DNA of 64,000 nucleotides, taken from JACCZH01 sp963729445. Lineage in GTDB: Bacteria; Chloroflexota; Chloroflexia; Thermomicrobiales; CFX8. Under the pieces are notes generated by a model. It searched no databases. It saw nothing but the letters and a program-made list of their open reading frames with translations, and was not told the origin of the DNA. The first letter of the stretch is position 1; the number at the start of each line of letters is the position of its first letter. Shown one piece after another: positions 1 to 8,222 of the stretch. The position numbers and the translations under genes were made by a program. The stretch lies in assembly GCA_963729445.1 (NCBI GenBank), contig CAVSNU010000003.1, forward strand, positions 1,178,001 through 1,242,000, given 5' to 3'.

Positions 1-196
1 ACTCTTCCCAGAGAATGCGCGCTACCCGTACCGGATGCTCGATGAACGGCGTGCCCTCGTCGCGCGTCTGCCCATCATGGGCCGCTGCCGCGAAGCGATA
101 GGCGGCCTCCATCCTCCCGGCATCGTCCGCCGGCATCGTTGCGATCATCAACGCCACCTCGGGCGGTGTACGGGGGGCGCGATACGGAATTGCCAC
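1..196 (-). CDS. HD-domain (p)ppGpp hydrolase-like protein, N-terminal part (partial)
   Basis: Only the first 65 codons lie in the window; the gene runs off the left edge. It starts at GTG (194-196 on the minus strand) with GGGAGG about 8 bases upstream. The visible protein carries AAYRFAAAAHDGQTRDEGTP followed by FIEHPVRVARIL, which is the first conserved helix pair and metal-binding His of the RelA/SpoT/MESH1-type HD hydrolase family (A..AH.GQ.R..G.P...HP). From family knowledge such proteins hydrolyse (p)ppGpp or related nucleotides in the cytoplasm. Whether a synthetase domain follows cannot be seen, so a short stand-alone hydrolase and a longer enzyme are both possible. Confidence 0.7.
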   Translation of the reverse strand, partial: MAIPYRAPRTPPEVALMIATMPADDAGRMEAAYRFAAAAHDGQTRDEGTPFIEHPVRVARILWEE

Positions 197-316
197 GATC
201 TGATCCTCCCGGCCTTACCTACAACACCTGTTCTAGGCATGTTCTATATAGTACGGTACGCTGCACGGCGGGGCTTGTCTAAGCCCAGCGAACGACCACT
301 GCTACGAAGGAGTACC

Positions 317-1237
317 GTGGTAACGTACACCACGACGAAACGACAATTCCGCATCAGCAGATGGACCCGGGTGCTCTCATTGCTGATCGTGACACTGCTT
401 TTCAGCGCTTGCATCAATGTGGAGATCGGCTCGGAGTACCGGCTGGACGGCTCTGCGACACACTCTATCCAGATCGCGATCCCGCAGCAACCTGAAGAAG
501 GCGTGACGACCGCAGAGGTGGCCGAATTTCTGGACGACCTCGAAGAGCAAGCGACTGATGCGGGCTTCGCGTTTTCCCGGACGGAGAGTCAAAGCATCAC
601 GACCGTGCGCGTTACCGGCACGACCAGCGACGGCCAGGACGCGGGGGCTTCGATCAACGGGCTCATTAACGCGACCGGATTGAACGCGGCGCCAGGCGTC
701 GCCGCGCCGTTCCGTGGCACGTTCACGCGCGAAACCGGGGCCATCGGGGGAACAATCTATGATCTCAGTCTGACAGTCGACGGGCAGATGTTGTTCGAGA
801 GCATTGCCGTGGCCGCGACCGACGACCAGCAAGCTGCCCTGCGAGACGCCCTGACCATGTACTACGTTGCGACGCTCCCGGGCGATATCAGCGAGACGAC
901 CGGCGAACGCGTGGACGACAGCACGGTGCGCTGGCAGATTGCACCGGTTGGCGAGACAGCGCTCTACGCGGCCTCGCGCACCGGAGGATCGGGATCAGCC
1001 GCGCTCTTCATCGTCGCGGGGCTGGCCGCCATCGTCGTCGTGATCGTCATTGCCGCCGTCCTCGGCTGGTATCTTGCCCGGCGCAAGCGGCTGGCGAACG
1101 CTCTCGGCAGCCCGCTCCATCGCCTGCCCGGCCAGCGCACCATTACGAAGGAAGGTGAGTGGGTGGCGATCAAGATCGGTGGCCTGACGCGACGGCTCTC
1201 CCGCCCGAAGCCCGACAAGCCGGCAGACGACCGTTAG
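317..1237 (+). CDS. Membrane-anchored lipoprotein, LppM-like
   Basis: A 306-residue protein. I chose GTG 317 because GAAGGAG sits 5-6 bases upstream; the open frame extends further 5-prime but without a ribosome site or plausible sequence. Residues 19-32 form a lipoprotein signal ending in LLFSAC (lipidated Cys32). The start of the mature part (INVEIGSEYRLDGSATHSI) resembles LppM-type domains, beta-rich extracytoplasmic modules. A single membrane helix near residues 229-250 (IVAGLAAIVVVIVIAAV) is followed by a basic RRKR stop and a cytoplasmic tail of about 50 residues. It ends 9 bases before the ureA-like gene and could be co-transcribed with it, but no functional link is known to me. Confidence 0.7.
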   Translation: MVTYTTTKRQFRISRWTRVLSLLIVTLLFSACINVEIGSEYRLDGSATHSIQIAIPQQPEEGVTTAEVAEFLDDLEEQATDAGFAFSRTESQSITTVRVTGTTSDGQDAGASINGLINATGLNAAPGVAAPFRGTFTRETGAIGGTIYDLSLTVDGQMLFESIAVAATDDQQAALRDALTMYYVATLPGDISETTGERVDDSTVRWQIAPVGETALYAASRTGGSGSAALFIVAGLAAIVVVIVIAAVLGWYLARRKRLANALGSPLHRLPGQRTITKEGEWVAIKIGGLTRRLSRPKPDKPADDR

Positions 1238-1246
1238 GAGCTTCTC

Positions 1247-1555
1247 GTGGCCTGGAATCCCAAGGAAACCAACCGCTTACTCGTCTTCGCCGCCGCCGAG
1301 CTGGCCAGGAAGCGCAAAGCTCGTGGCCTGAAGCTCAACCACCCGGAGGCCATGGCGCTCCTGACTGATGAGATCTTCGAGGAGGCCCGGGCGGGGCGTC
1401 CCTATGCCGAGGTCGTCGAGCACACGCGAGGGCTCTTACGCCGTGAAGACGTTATGGAGGGGGTGAGCGAGATGCTTGCTGTGGTTCAGGTCGATGCGCT
1501 CTTTCCGGACGGCACCCGGTTGGTGACCGTCAACCGGCCAATTGGTGACGCATGA
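1247..1555 (+). CDS. ureA: Urease gamma subunit-like protein
   Basis: A 102-residue protein of normal length for urease gamma, starting at GTG with AGGAGC 6 bases upstream. Diagnostic stretches are LLVFAAAELARKRKARGLKL, NHPEAMALLTD, EDVMEGVSEML and VQVDALFPDGTRLVTVNRPI. In classic urease this small subunit packs against the alpha subunit and has no catalytic residues. It overlaps the next gene by ATGA (1552-1555), indicating translational coupling. The family assignment is secure; whether the complex is a working urease depends on the unusual alpha subunit. Confidence 0.93.
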   Translation: MAWNPKETNRLLVFAAAELARKRKARGLKLNHPEAMALLTDEIFEEARAGRPYAEVVEHTRGLLRREDVMEGVSEMLAVVQVDALFPDGTRLVTVNRPIGDA

Positions 1556-1926
1556 TACCCGGCGAGATCATCCCGGCTCCGGAAGCGGTCGTGATGAACG
1601 ACGGCTTGCCGGTTACCGTTGTTTCCATCACCAACACCGGTCCGGTCGTGGTGCAGCTCACGGCCCATTTCCACGTCTTCGAGGCCAACCCGCGTCTCCG
1701 CTTCGACCGCTGTAAGGCGTACGGGATGCGGCTCGACACCCACGCCAAGGGCGCCGTCAGAATCCAGCCGGGCGAAACCCGCGAGGTACACCTCGTGCCG
1801 ATCGGCGGTAAGCGGGTCGTGCGTGGATTCAACGGCGCGGTCGATGGCGCGCTGGACGACCTGGACAGGGAGACGGCGACCCAACGGCTGGTCGAGCGCG
1901 GTTTCCTGCACGAGCCGGCATCATAA
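1552..1926 (+). CDS. ureB: Urease beta subunit-like protein
   Basis: A 124-residue protein beginning MIPGEIIPA, with the typical beta-subunit stretches VSITNTGPVVVQLTAHFHVFE, NPRLRFDR, YGMRLD and AVRIQPGETREVHLVPIGG. It is about 20 residues longer than the roughly 100-residue beta subunits of enterobacterial ureases, with the extra length at the C terminus. Structural role in the urease heterotrimer is known for the family. Start is fixed by the ATGA overlap with the upstream gene. Confidence 0.93.
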   Translation: MIPGEIIPAPEAVVMNDGLPVTVVSITNTGPVVVQLTAHFHVFEANPRLRFDRCKAYGMRLDTHAKGAVRIQPGETREVHLVPIGGKRVVRGFNGAVDGALDDLDRETATQRLVERGFLHEPAS

Positions 1927-1944
1927 CAAGGGAGGTCCCAGACG

Positions 1945-3642
1945 ATGCCCCGCAACATCGAGCGCGGCGACTACAACCGCATGTATGGGCCGACCACCGG
2001 CGACAGAGTACGACTGGCCGACACCAACCTGTTCGCCAGGGTCGAGCGCGACGACACGCTACCGGGCGCCGAGCCGGTGACTGGTTTCGGCCGGCCGGTA
2101 CGCGACGGGATGCTGTTCGGACGCGCCCACGGCCCGAGCCAGCTGGATCTCGTGATCACGAACGCGCTCGTCATCGACCCGGTGCTGGGTATTTTCAAGA
2201 GCAATATCGGCATCAAGGACGGCCGCATCGCCGGCATTGGCCGCGCCGGCAACCCGGACGTCACCGACAACATCGATCTCATTCTCAGCGGCGCGACCGG
2301 CATTATCTCAGGCGAAGGGCTGATCGTCACGCCCGGGGCGGTCGACAGCCACGTGCACCTGTCCTCGTCCAGCCTGCTCGGCGCGGCGCTCTACTCGGGG
2401 GTCACGACGCTGGTTGGGCAGGGGTCCGGTGGCGTCTGGGATCTGGGCGTCAACCCGTTGAACAACATGTTGCGGCTCTTCGAGGCGTTCGAGGCTATCC
2501 CCCTCAACCTGGCGGTCCTGGCGCGTGGCTCGAGCGATCGCGAGCAGCTGCAATCGCACTTCGAGTCCGGCGTGTCCGGGTTGAAGGTCCACGAAGATGT
2601 GGGGGCGTTTCCAGCGGTGATCGACGCCTGCCTCTCGGTGGCCGACGCGTATGGGGGCCAGGTCGCCGCCCACACCGACGGCATCAACGAGTCGGGCGCG
2701 CTGAGCGAGACCATCTCAGCCATCGCGGGCCGTTCGATCCACGCATACCATGTGGAAGGCTCCGGGGGCGGTCACGCGCCCAACCTGCTGGAGATCTGTT
2801 CAGTGCCGAACGTCATCGGCTCCTCGACCAACCCGACCCTGCCCTATAGCGTGAACTCGGCGGCCGAGCAGTTCGACATGATTATGACCGTCCATCGTCT
2901 GGACTATGGCCTCCAGGAGGACGTCGAAGCCGCCATGGATCGAGTGCGCTCGGGCACCATTGCTGCCGAGAGCCTGTTACACGATCTGGGAGCCATCGCG
3001 ATCGTTTCGTCTGATTCTCAGGGCATGGGCCGCCTGGGTCAGGTGGTATCGCGGACCTGGCAGCTGGCACACAGGATGAAGGAAGTGCGGGGCGGTGGCT
3101 TTCACCCGGGCAGCGGAGAGGGCGACGACAACGCGCGCATTCTGCAGTACATCGCCAAGTACACGATCAACCCGGCCATCGCCCACGGACTCGACCATGA
3201 GGTCGGCAGTCTGGAGCCGGGCAAGCTGGCGGATCTCATCATCTGGCAACCCGCCTTCTTCGGAGCAAAGCCGCTGTCGATCGTCAAGGGCGGTTTCGTC
3301 GTCGCGGCCCAGGTTGGCGACGGTGATGGCTCGACGCGCGCCAGCCAGCCGTTGATCTATGCCCCGATGTGGGGAAGCTATGGTCTGGCGCCGGCGCAGT
3401 TGGCGGTGAACTTCGTCTCAGAGTCGGCTGCCGGCGGGATCCCGCGTGGAGGGCACCTGCGTCGCCGGCCGGTTAGCGTCCGGAATACCCGTCAGACCTT
3501 CAGGTCCGCCATGCTCCACAACGTTGCCACGCCCAACGTGCGGGTTGACCCGGCTACCCATGAGGTGTTCGTGGACGATACCCGCGTCGAAATCCCTCCG
3601 GCGGAGCATCTCCCCCTCGCCCAACGGTATTTCCTGGCATAG
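1945..3642 (+). CDS. ureC: Urease alpha subunit homologue with altered active site
   Basis: A 565-residue protein with GGAGG about 10 bases before ATG. It keeps the nickel ligands and catalytic frame of the urease alpha subunit: HVH at 136/138, the carbamylated-Lys motif GLKVHED (Lys214, His216), His243, His269, and SSDSQGMGR with Asp357. Several hallmarks are missing. The flap motif VCHHLD of K. aerogenes urease reads TVHRLD, so flap Cys319 is Val316 (the next His is kept). The HW.CPQQ stretch after HVH is replaced by HLSSSS. The ATTCTPGPW segment is replaced and shortened by about 5 residues. HEDWG is HEDVG. No ureD, E, F or G follows. It may be a slow or maturation-independent urease or an enzyme for another substrate. 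Confidence 0.88.
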   Translation: MPRNIERGDYNRMYGPTTGDRVRLADTNLFARVERDDTLPGAEPVTGFGRPVRDGMLFGRAHGPSQLDLVITNALVIDPVLGIFKSNIGIKDGRIAGIGRAGNPDVTDNIDLILSGATGIISGEGLIVTPGAVDSHVHLSSSSLLGAALYSGVTTLVGQGSGGVWDLGVNPLNNMLRLFEAFEAIPLNLAVLARGSSDREQLQSHFESGVSGLKVHEDVGAFPAVIDACLSVADAYGGQVAAHTDGINESGALSETISAIAGRSIHAYHVEGSGGGHAPNLLEICSVPNVIGSSTNPTLPYSVNSAAEQFDMIMTVHRLDYGLQEDVEAAMDRVRSGTIAAESLLHDLGAIAIVSSDSQGMGRLGQVVSRTWQLAHRMKEVRGGGFHPGSGEGDDNARILQYIAKYTINPAIAHGLDHEVGSLEPGKLADLIIWQPAFFGAKPLSIVKGGFVVAAQVGDGDGSTRASQPLIYAPMWGSYGLAPAQLAVNFVSESAAGGIPRGGHLRRRPVSVRNTRQTFRSAMLHNVATPNVRVDPATHEVFVDDTRVEIPPAEHLPLAQRYFLA

Positions 3643-3667
3643 CGGGCTCTCACCCCCAGACAAAGAA

Positions 3668-3691
3668 CGGCCAGCCCTCTCGGGCTGGCCG
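3668..3691. terminator. Perfect 10-bp hairpin between convergent genes
   Basis: CGGCCAGCCC, loop TCTC, GGGCTGGCCG. It lies 26 bases after the ureC-like stop and 28 bases before the end of the convergent small gene, so it can serve both strands. There is no long T tract, so efficiency is uncertain. Confidence 0.7.
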
Positions 3692-3718
3692 GCAGAGTGG
3701 TGCAGTGTCGAAGCGAAA

Positions 3719-3958
3719 CTAGGAGGAATAGACGTTTCCTGATGGCGCTGCTGCGTACATGCTTTCCATCAGGACGTTGGCATCGGCCTCGGCCTCGCTG
3801 TTGAAATCGATGACGCCCAACAACCAGAGTACCAGGAACACCAGCAGGATTGCGGCAATGAGACCGGCCGGGTTATAACCCCACCCCTGGCTGTATGGCC
3901 AGGTTGGGATAACCGCCAACAAGACCAATACAATAACGATGATAATAATCAATTCCAT
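3719..3958 (-). CDS. Small membrane protein, DUF3309-like
   Basis: A 79-residue protein with two hydrophobic helices (residues 2-17 and about 31-49) flanking TWPYSQGWGYNPAG, the signature of the DUF3309 family of tiny membrane proteins, whose function is unknown. The C-terminal 30 residues (SEAEADANVLMESMYAAAPS) are polar and not typical of the family. AAAGGCGGG precedes the ATG. The next gene upstream encodes a PRC-barrel protein on the same strand. Confidence 0.75.
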   Translation of the reverse strand: MELIIIIVIVLVLLAVIPTWPYSQGWGYNPAGLIAAILLVFLVLWLLGVIDFNSEAEADANVLMESMYAAAPSGNVYSS

Positions 3959-3974
3959 ATGACCCGCCTTTCTT

Positions 3975-4003
3975 GGCGCTATCCCGGCTAGGCCGGGTGC
4001 GCC
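3975..4003 (-). other. Hairpin in the leader of the DUF3309 gene
   Basis: GGCGC, then CCCGGC with loop TAG and GCCGGG, then GCGCC: an 11-bp interrupted stem immediately upstream of the Shine-Dalgarno sequence of the small membrane-protein gene. No T run follows on the minus strand, so it is either a weak terminator of the PRC-barrel gene or a leader structure. Confidence 0.4.
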
Positions 4004-4084
4004 ATCGTATCTTTTCCCCTGCTCAGATGACGCAGACCATCTACGAGCTCTGAGACAGAGACTGCACCCAACACTGAAGCGACA

Positions 4085-4417
4085 CTACACGGGGCCGGCA
4101 CGTCGTGCTTCGGCTGCTGTGATACCGAGTTGAATGCGCTCCCGGGTAACTGCCTGGATCCACTCCATAAGGACCCGCAGCTCGCAACCGATTGAGTTAC
4201 CGGTGTTCACGACAAAACTCGTCAGATTCCCGGTAGCGTCGATAATGAACTCTTCAACCTGTCCTAACAGCATCCCGTCCAGGCTATACACCTGCAGCCC
4301 GCCGCGCACGATAACGGCCTGCTCAGGAGAGAGGCCGCTCGTCTCGCTATCTCTATCTCCAGCGGGAGACTGATAGATCTCCCGGATACTTGAAGCTGAT
4401 ATCGACTCCTCGGCCAC
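4085..4417 (-). CDS. PRC-barrel domain protein
   Basis: A 110-residue protein whose residues 35-90 match the PRC-barrel fold seen in photosynthetic reaction-centre H subunits and RimM: VYSLDGMLLGQVEEFIIDATG, then LTSFVVNTG. The N-terminal 30 residues are polar and probably disordered. PRC-barrel proteins of this size are common near stress and membrane genes; no specific role can be given. It follows a CBS-PRC gene by 45 bases on the same strand, and the two barrels probably belong to one operon. Confidence 0.75.
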   Translation of the reverse strand: MAEESISASSIREIYQSPAGDRDSETSGLSPEQAVIVRGGLQVYSLDGMLLGQVEEFIIDATGNLTSFVVNTGNSIGCELRVLMEWIQAVTRERIQLGITAAEARRAGPV

Positions 4418-4462
4418 GACGGCCCGCTCCTTTCATTCGTATTGAACCGGCGACGCTCTCTT

Positions 4463-5107
4463 TCAGAATGCATCCGCATCCGAAAGACGTGAGAAATATG
4501 CTTCGTCGATGGAAAGCAGGATCGTCTCACCTTCCAGGCGGTCGACAACATCAAAACTCATATGCTTGTGCCGATTGCCTACACGACTGTACGCGATCAA
4601 AAACCCGGTCACGGTGCCTCCTGTAACGAACATCCGATCCACCAGCCCCAGTTTGACACCGTTCGACGAGAACACGTTCATGCCGGGCCGGATGATGAAC
4701 GTCCGTCGTCTCCAACCGCCGGGAACATGCGTCGAGGAGTGGTGCTGCCACCTCAACGCGGAGCGCGGGACGACACCCAGCAACTCCCCGTTCGCGTTCA
4801 CAACCGGTAAGCGGTCAAGATTCGTCACATCAAGGCTATTCCGCGCTTCATCCGCAGGCGAGTTCACCTGTAGTGTTGGACAGTTGGGGAGCATAATGTC
4901 ACGAGCCAGGCAGAAGTCTGGTAACCGCGCGCCGTCGAAGACGTCATTCCGGCGAATCATCCCAACCGGGCGATTGTCTTCGGCCACGATGACCGAGGCC
5001 AGGTTATCGGACTCCATCAGATGCCGGATGCGGCCAATGGGTTCAGTGGGAGGTACGGTTCCCGTAGCGGGCGCAATGTAATTAGCGATGTGGTCATCGT
5101 TGTACAT
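4463..5107 (-). CDS. CBS-pair and PRC-barrel fusion protein
   Basis: A 214-residue soluble protein. I chose the internal ATG (MYNDDHIANYI) because GGAG lies 8 bases before it; 11 more upstream codons are open. Two CBS motifs occupy roughly residues 8-60 (GRIRHLMESDNLASVIVAED, RPVGMIRRNDVFD) and 65-120 (ARDIMLPNCPTLQVNSPADE, ELLGVVPRSAL); CBS pairs usually bind adenine nucleotides. A PRC-barrel-like module follows from about residue 140 (GMNVFSSNGVKLGLVDRMFV). The fusion suggests a nucleotide-sensing regulator of an envelope or electron-transfer partner, which is an inference only. Confidence 0.78.
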   Translation of the reverse strand: MYNDDHIANYIAPATGTVPPTEPIGRIRHLMESDNLASVIVAEDNRPVGMIRRNDVFDGARLPDFCLARDIMLPNCPTLQVNSPADEARNSLDVTNLDRLPVVNANGELLGVVPRSALRWQHHSSTHVPGGWRRRTFIIRPGMNVFSSNGVKLGLVDRMFVTGGTVTGFLIAYSRVGNRHKHMSFDVVDRLEGETILLSIDEAYFSRLSDADAF

Positions 5108-5207
5108 GTTTTTCACTCCGGTCGCTACGTACCGGTACACCGGGCGCCGGCAGGCAGATTTCCTCTTTCGTCTCGAAGAACCTGCCGGCGCGGAGATACG
5201 CCAGGAA

Positions 5208-5453
5208 TTACTTCGTATGCTTCATCAGCATGGCCGACAGCAGCTCGTCGGCATCGGTCTCCTTATCAGGAACCAGGCCCCAGAGCAGCCCCTGGGCGCC
5301 CTCTTCGAGCCAGTGCTTGGCTTCAGTATCGCCATTCTTGGTGTCGTGGATCGCGGTGGCAATCACCGCCGCACACAACCGCGAGTATGGGTCGACCCCT
5401 TTCAGCGAACGGATCGTGTTCAACGTACGAGCTAGTGATGGGGTTGCACTCAT
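5208..5453 (-). CDS. Small helical protein, copy 1 of a duplicated family
   Basis: An 81-residue protein starting at ATG 5451-5453 with AAGGAG 7 bases upstream. It begins MSATPSLARTLNTIRSLKGV and is a clear paralogue of the protein at 13736-14026 (SLARTLNTI.SL..VDP..RL.AAV.A.A..D...GD.EA..WLE....G.LW.LVPD.E.D...LLS). It is predicted to be all-helical, with no signal peptide or membrane helix. I do not recognise the family. In both places it directly follows a gene for a related lipoprotein, which suggests a conserved two-gene unit. Confidence 0.7.
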   Translation of the reverse strand: MSATPSLARTLNTIRSLKGVDPYSRLCAAVIATAIHDTKNGDTEAKHWLEEGAQGLLWGLVPDKETDADELLSAMLMKHTK

Positions 5454-5584
5454 TGCTGTCTCCTTGCCTTGTATGTTGACCGGCCAGTGCGCTTGTTGGA
5501 ATGAGTCGCCATAGCGCCGCATCCGGTCCTGCTTACGCCGGGACCTATTCCCTCGGGGTGGGGGAGGGACGCCTAACCGCCTGC

Positions 5585-6604
5585 CTAAGCGGGTGCTTCG
5601 ACCGGCATCGTCTCGTCGATGTCGGTAACCCGGTACTCAAGAGACGCGGAGCCCTCGGTACCGTCGGTATTGGTGAAGGTAATGTCCGAGATCATCTGCA
5701 CCATGACGCCGAGCCCGTCGTCGATCCAGATCTCCATTTCACCCTGGGGGTCCTCGATTTCGACACCCTGGGCGACCAGGAGCCCTGCCGCCTGCTCAGC
5801 GTCGACGCGGTAGAGTGTGGCTGGGCGACCATTGACCTCATCGGGTCCAACCTCCTCAACGTCCTCAAGTGTCTCGACAGGCGGGACGATCATCAGGAAC
5901 TCGGCCGGAGAGAATTCAGAAGTCAAACCACCAGGCAGCTCAACAGGGTCCGCACCGGACTCTGAGATATAGGTTGCGTCTGGGAGCGCCCACATCTCGA
6001 GCGCGATTTCCTCATCACCCTCGGTGACGAAGCGCAGCTGGTACACGTCAGGCTCACTCTGCTGGAGAAACATCTCAATGTTGGATGAAAACGTTGCGCC
6101 CGTTTCATCAGGCACATTCTCGAAGCTGCCGGTCATCTCGAGGGTGAAGTTCTCAACCTGCGCCTGGAGCTCGCCAAGGTCGACGAACGGGTTGTCGGCC
6201 GCTGCGCCCGAACCTGGGGTGCTATCGCTTCCCGGTGTTCCAGTGACAACCCCGTCCGGGGTTTCATCAGCATCCGGCGTGCCGGTCGTATCGGCCTCCG
6301 GGGTGCCCGTCGTGCCGGCGCTCGGGGTTTCATCAGCGTCCGGCGTACCCGTCGTATCGGCATCAGGCGTACCGGTCGTATCGCCATCGGCATCAGGCGT
6401 GCCGGTTGTGTCAGCGTCGGGGGTTGGGTCGGTGTCTGATGTGGAGGACGCTGTATCAGAGGAAGTAGCAACCGAGCTTGTACCTCCAGTGGTCGAGGTT
6501 GGATCTTGCTCGTTGTCGCCACCGGAGCAGGCCACTGCCAGCGGCAGGATCAAAGCCGCTACGGCGAAGAGCAATAAGCGTTGAGTTCGGAACAATGGGG
6601 TCAT
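5585..6604 (-). CDS. Secreted lipoprotein with TGTPDAD-repeat linker
   Basis: A 339-residue lipoprotein: hydrophobic segment 10-25 then lipobox LAVAC (Cys26). Residues 30-135 are a low-complexity linker with repeats of TTGTPDAD. The C-terminal 200 residues form a folded domain (LGELQAQVENFTLEMTGSF ... EMWALPDATYI ... EMEIWIDDGLGVMVQMISDI) resembling the LolA/LppX-type beta-sandwich of mycobacterial LprG/LppX lipoproteins, which bind lipids; that resemblance is by eye. It is paralogous to the lipoprotein at 12687-13688, and both are followed by the same small protein. The product likely sits on the outer face of the membrane. Confidence 0.75.
   Translation of the reverse strand: MTPLFRTQRLLLFAVAALILPLAVACSGGDNEQDPTSTTGGTSSVATSSDTASSTSDTDPTPDADTTGTPDADGDTTGTPDADTTGTPDADETPSAGTTGTPEADTTGTPDADETPDGVVTGTPGSDSTPGSGAAADNPFVDLGELQAQVENFTLEMTGSFENVPDETGATFSSNIEMFLQQSEPDVYQLRFVTEGDEEIALEMWALPDATYISESGADPVELPGGLTSEFSPAEFLMIVPPVETLEDVEEVGPDEVNGRPATLYRVDAEQAAGLLVAQGVEIEDPQGEMEIWIDDGLGVMVQMISDITFTNTDGTEGSASLEYRVTDIDETMPVEAPA
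6235..6432 (-). repeat. Tandem 24-bp coding minisatellite
   Basis: Within the lipoprotein gene, imperfect 24-base units encode TTGTPDAD (with variants ETPSAG and TGTPEAD). At least five units can be counted. Such repeats change in number by slippage, so linker length may vary between strains. Confidence 0.7.
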
Positions 6605-7307
6605 CTGTACGTACCTGCCAATTCTTGCGCGCGGTCTGAACGTGGCGTCACCACCACGGTCGTCTCAAACGGCCAACGAAAGCCACTTCGACTCTCGCCG
6701 GTTCAATCCGTTACGAGGAACGTTCCGGCGCGCGGTGTGGTTCCTCGACCTGATTGATAGCCCAAGTATAGGAGTGGCTTTTTAAGATCGGGGGTACAAA
6801 GGAGGCACAAATGACAGGCACAATTACTTTTCCACCAGAGGACTATCTATAATCTGGGTTTGGGCCCAGCTTCATAGTTGTGGCACGCCGCTCTGTCTTA
6901 AGGCTCCCACAAATAGCAGCGTCGAACGGCGCCCGCAGGGTTGGCAAGTGGCCCACCGCTCTGCCCTCGGCCCGCATAATGGACCATTAGCCTCAGGAAA
7001 ATCGCCTAATCTCCAGCCAAACGCGCCGTCGCGCCAGACTCCAGCGCGCAGAACATAGCTGCGGGTGGTGCAGGCCACCTCTTTTAAAGATATAGAAAGG
7101 GCACAATTGAAGATATAGACCGTTACTCAACAAGGCGACTGCAAAGACCAACCAAACGACCGGCATGTAGCATTATGGTCATTTAGTAGAGGATCAACCG
7201 TAGTACCACTCTTTTAGAATACGAGAGAGACGTGATGCCTTCGCCACTTCCGGCATACTAGCATTAGCGTCTCTGGGAACTTCGTACCGGGCAGAGGAGG
7301 GGAAAGC
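6605..7307. other. Intergenic region with a 13-codon mini-ORF
   Basis: About 700 bases between the divergent lipoprotein and ABC transporter genes, more A/T-rich toward 7080-7200. The one notable element is a tiny frame at 6811-6852 (MTGTITFPPEDYL) preceded by AAAGGAGG at 5 bases, a near-perfect ribosome site. A direct repeat AAGATATAGA occurs near 7087 and 7112. Longer open frames here look random. No RNA gene was recognised. Confidence 0.4.
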
Positions 7308-8222
7308 GTGGAGAGCGTCGTTCTCACTGACGGGCTCACAAAGCGTTATGGCAATACCGTCGCGGTGGACGACCTGAATCTTGAGGTACGCCGGGGCGAG
7401 ATCTTTGGGTTTCTGGGCCCGAACGGAGCGGGCAAGACCACCACGATTCGCATCCTGCTGACCTTGATCCGGCCAGACAGCGGCACCGCCACGATCTTCG
7501 GGAGCGACATACGCAAGCATGGCCAGCGCATTCGCCGTCTCATCGGCTATCTCCCCGGAGAGCTCGCGCTGTACGAGGGCCTGACGCCGCGCCAGCTCTT
7601 CACGTATCTGGGCTCGCTGAACGATGTGGATGATCTGGGCTACGCTGAGGAGCTCTCCGAACGACTCCGCGTCTCCAATATGAACCAGACGATAGATTCT
7701 CTCTCACAGGGCAACAAACAGAAGGTCGGCTTGATTCAGGCCATGCTGCACAAGCCGGCGCTCTTGATCCTGGACGAGCCGACGAACGCCCTCGACCCGC
7801 TGATCCGCGCCGAGCTGTACACGATTCTGCGCGAAGCCTGCGACGCCGGCATGACGATCCTGTTCTCATCGCATGTCCTGGCTGAAGCCGAAGCCATCTG
7901 CGACCGGGTAGCGATCATCCGCGAGGGGCAGCTGACTCGCGTCGGCACGATTGCCGAGCTCAAGGACATCGCCCCACGCAGAGTGCGGCTCACCTACGAC
8001 GGCGTGGCCCCCGTTGATGCCTACGCCGTCGTCCCGGATCTTGCGGAGATCAAGCAGCCGGACCCAAACGTGATCGAGATCATGACCCGCGCGGCGCCCG
8101 CCGATTTGATCCAGGTCATGGCCGCCTATCCCCCATGCGAGGTTATCTGGGAAGAGGTCAGCCTGGAGGAAATCTTCCTGGGCTACTATCAGACAAGAGG
8201 TAGCTACAACCATGATGTCTAG
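7308..8222 (+). CDS. ABC-2 exporter ATP-binding protein
   Basis: A 304-residue ABC ATPase, GTG start with AGGAGGGG 5-9 bases upstream. Walker A GPNGAGKTTT (about residues 39-48), Q-loop region, signature LSQGNKQKV (about 128-136), Walker B LLILDEPTNALDP and the switch His in SSHVLAEAE are all present. The extra C-terminal 80 residues are typical of CcmA/NatA/DrrA-type exporters. It overlaps the permease gene by 11 bases, so the two form one transporter. The substrate is unknown; drug, lipid or sodium export are all possible for this class. Confidence 0.93.
   Translation: MESVVLTDGLTKRYGNTVAVDDLNLEVRRGEIFGFLGPNGAGKTTTIRILLTLIRPDSGTATIFGSDIRKHGQRIRRLIGYLPGELALYEGLTPRQLFTYLGSLNDVDDLGYAEELSERLRVSNMNQTIDSLSQGNKQKVGLIQAMLHKPALLILDEPTNALDPLIRAELYTILREACDAGMTILFSSHVLAEAEAICDRVAIIREGQLTRVGTIAELKDIAPRRVRLTYDGVAPVDAYAVVPDLAEIKQPDPNVIEIMTRAAPADLIQVMAAYPPCEVIWEEVSLEEIFLGYYQTRGSYNHDV

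Noticed and set aside
6690..6720. GGTTCAATCC, resembling a tRNA T-arm
   Set aside because: No acceptor, D or anticodon arms could be matched around it.
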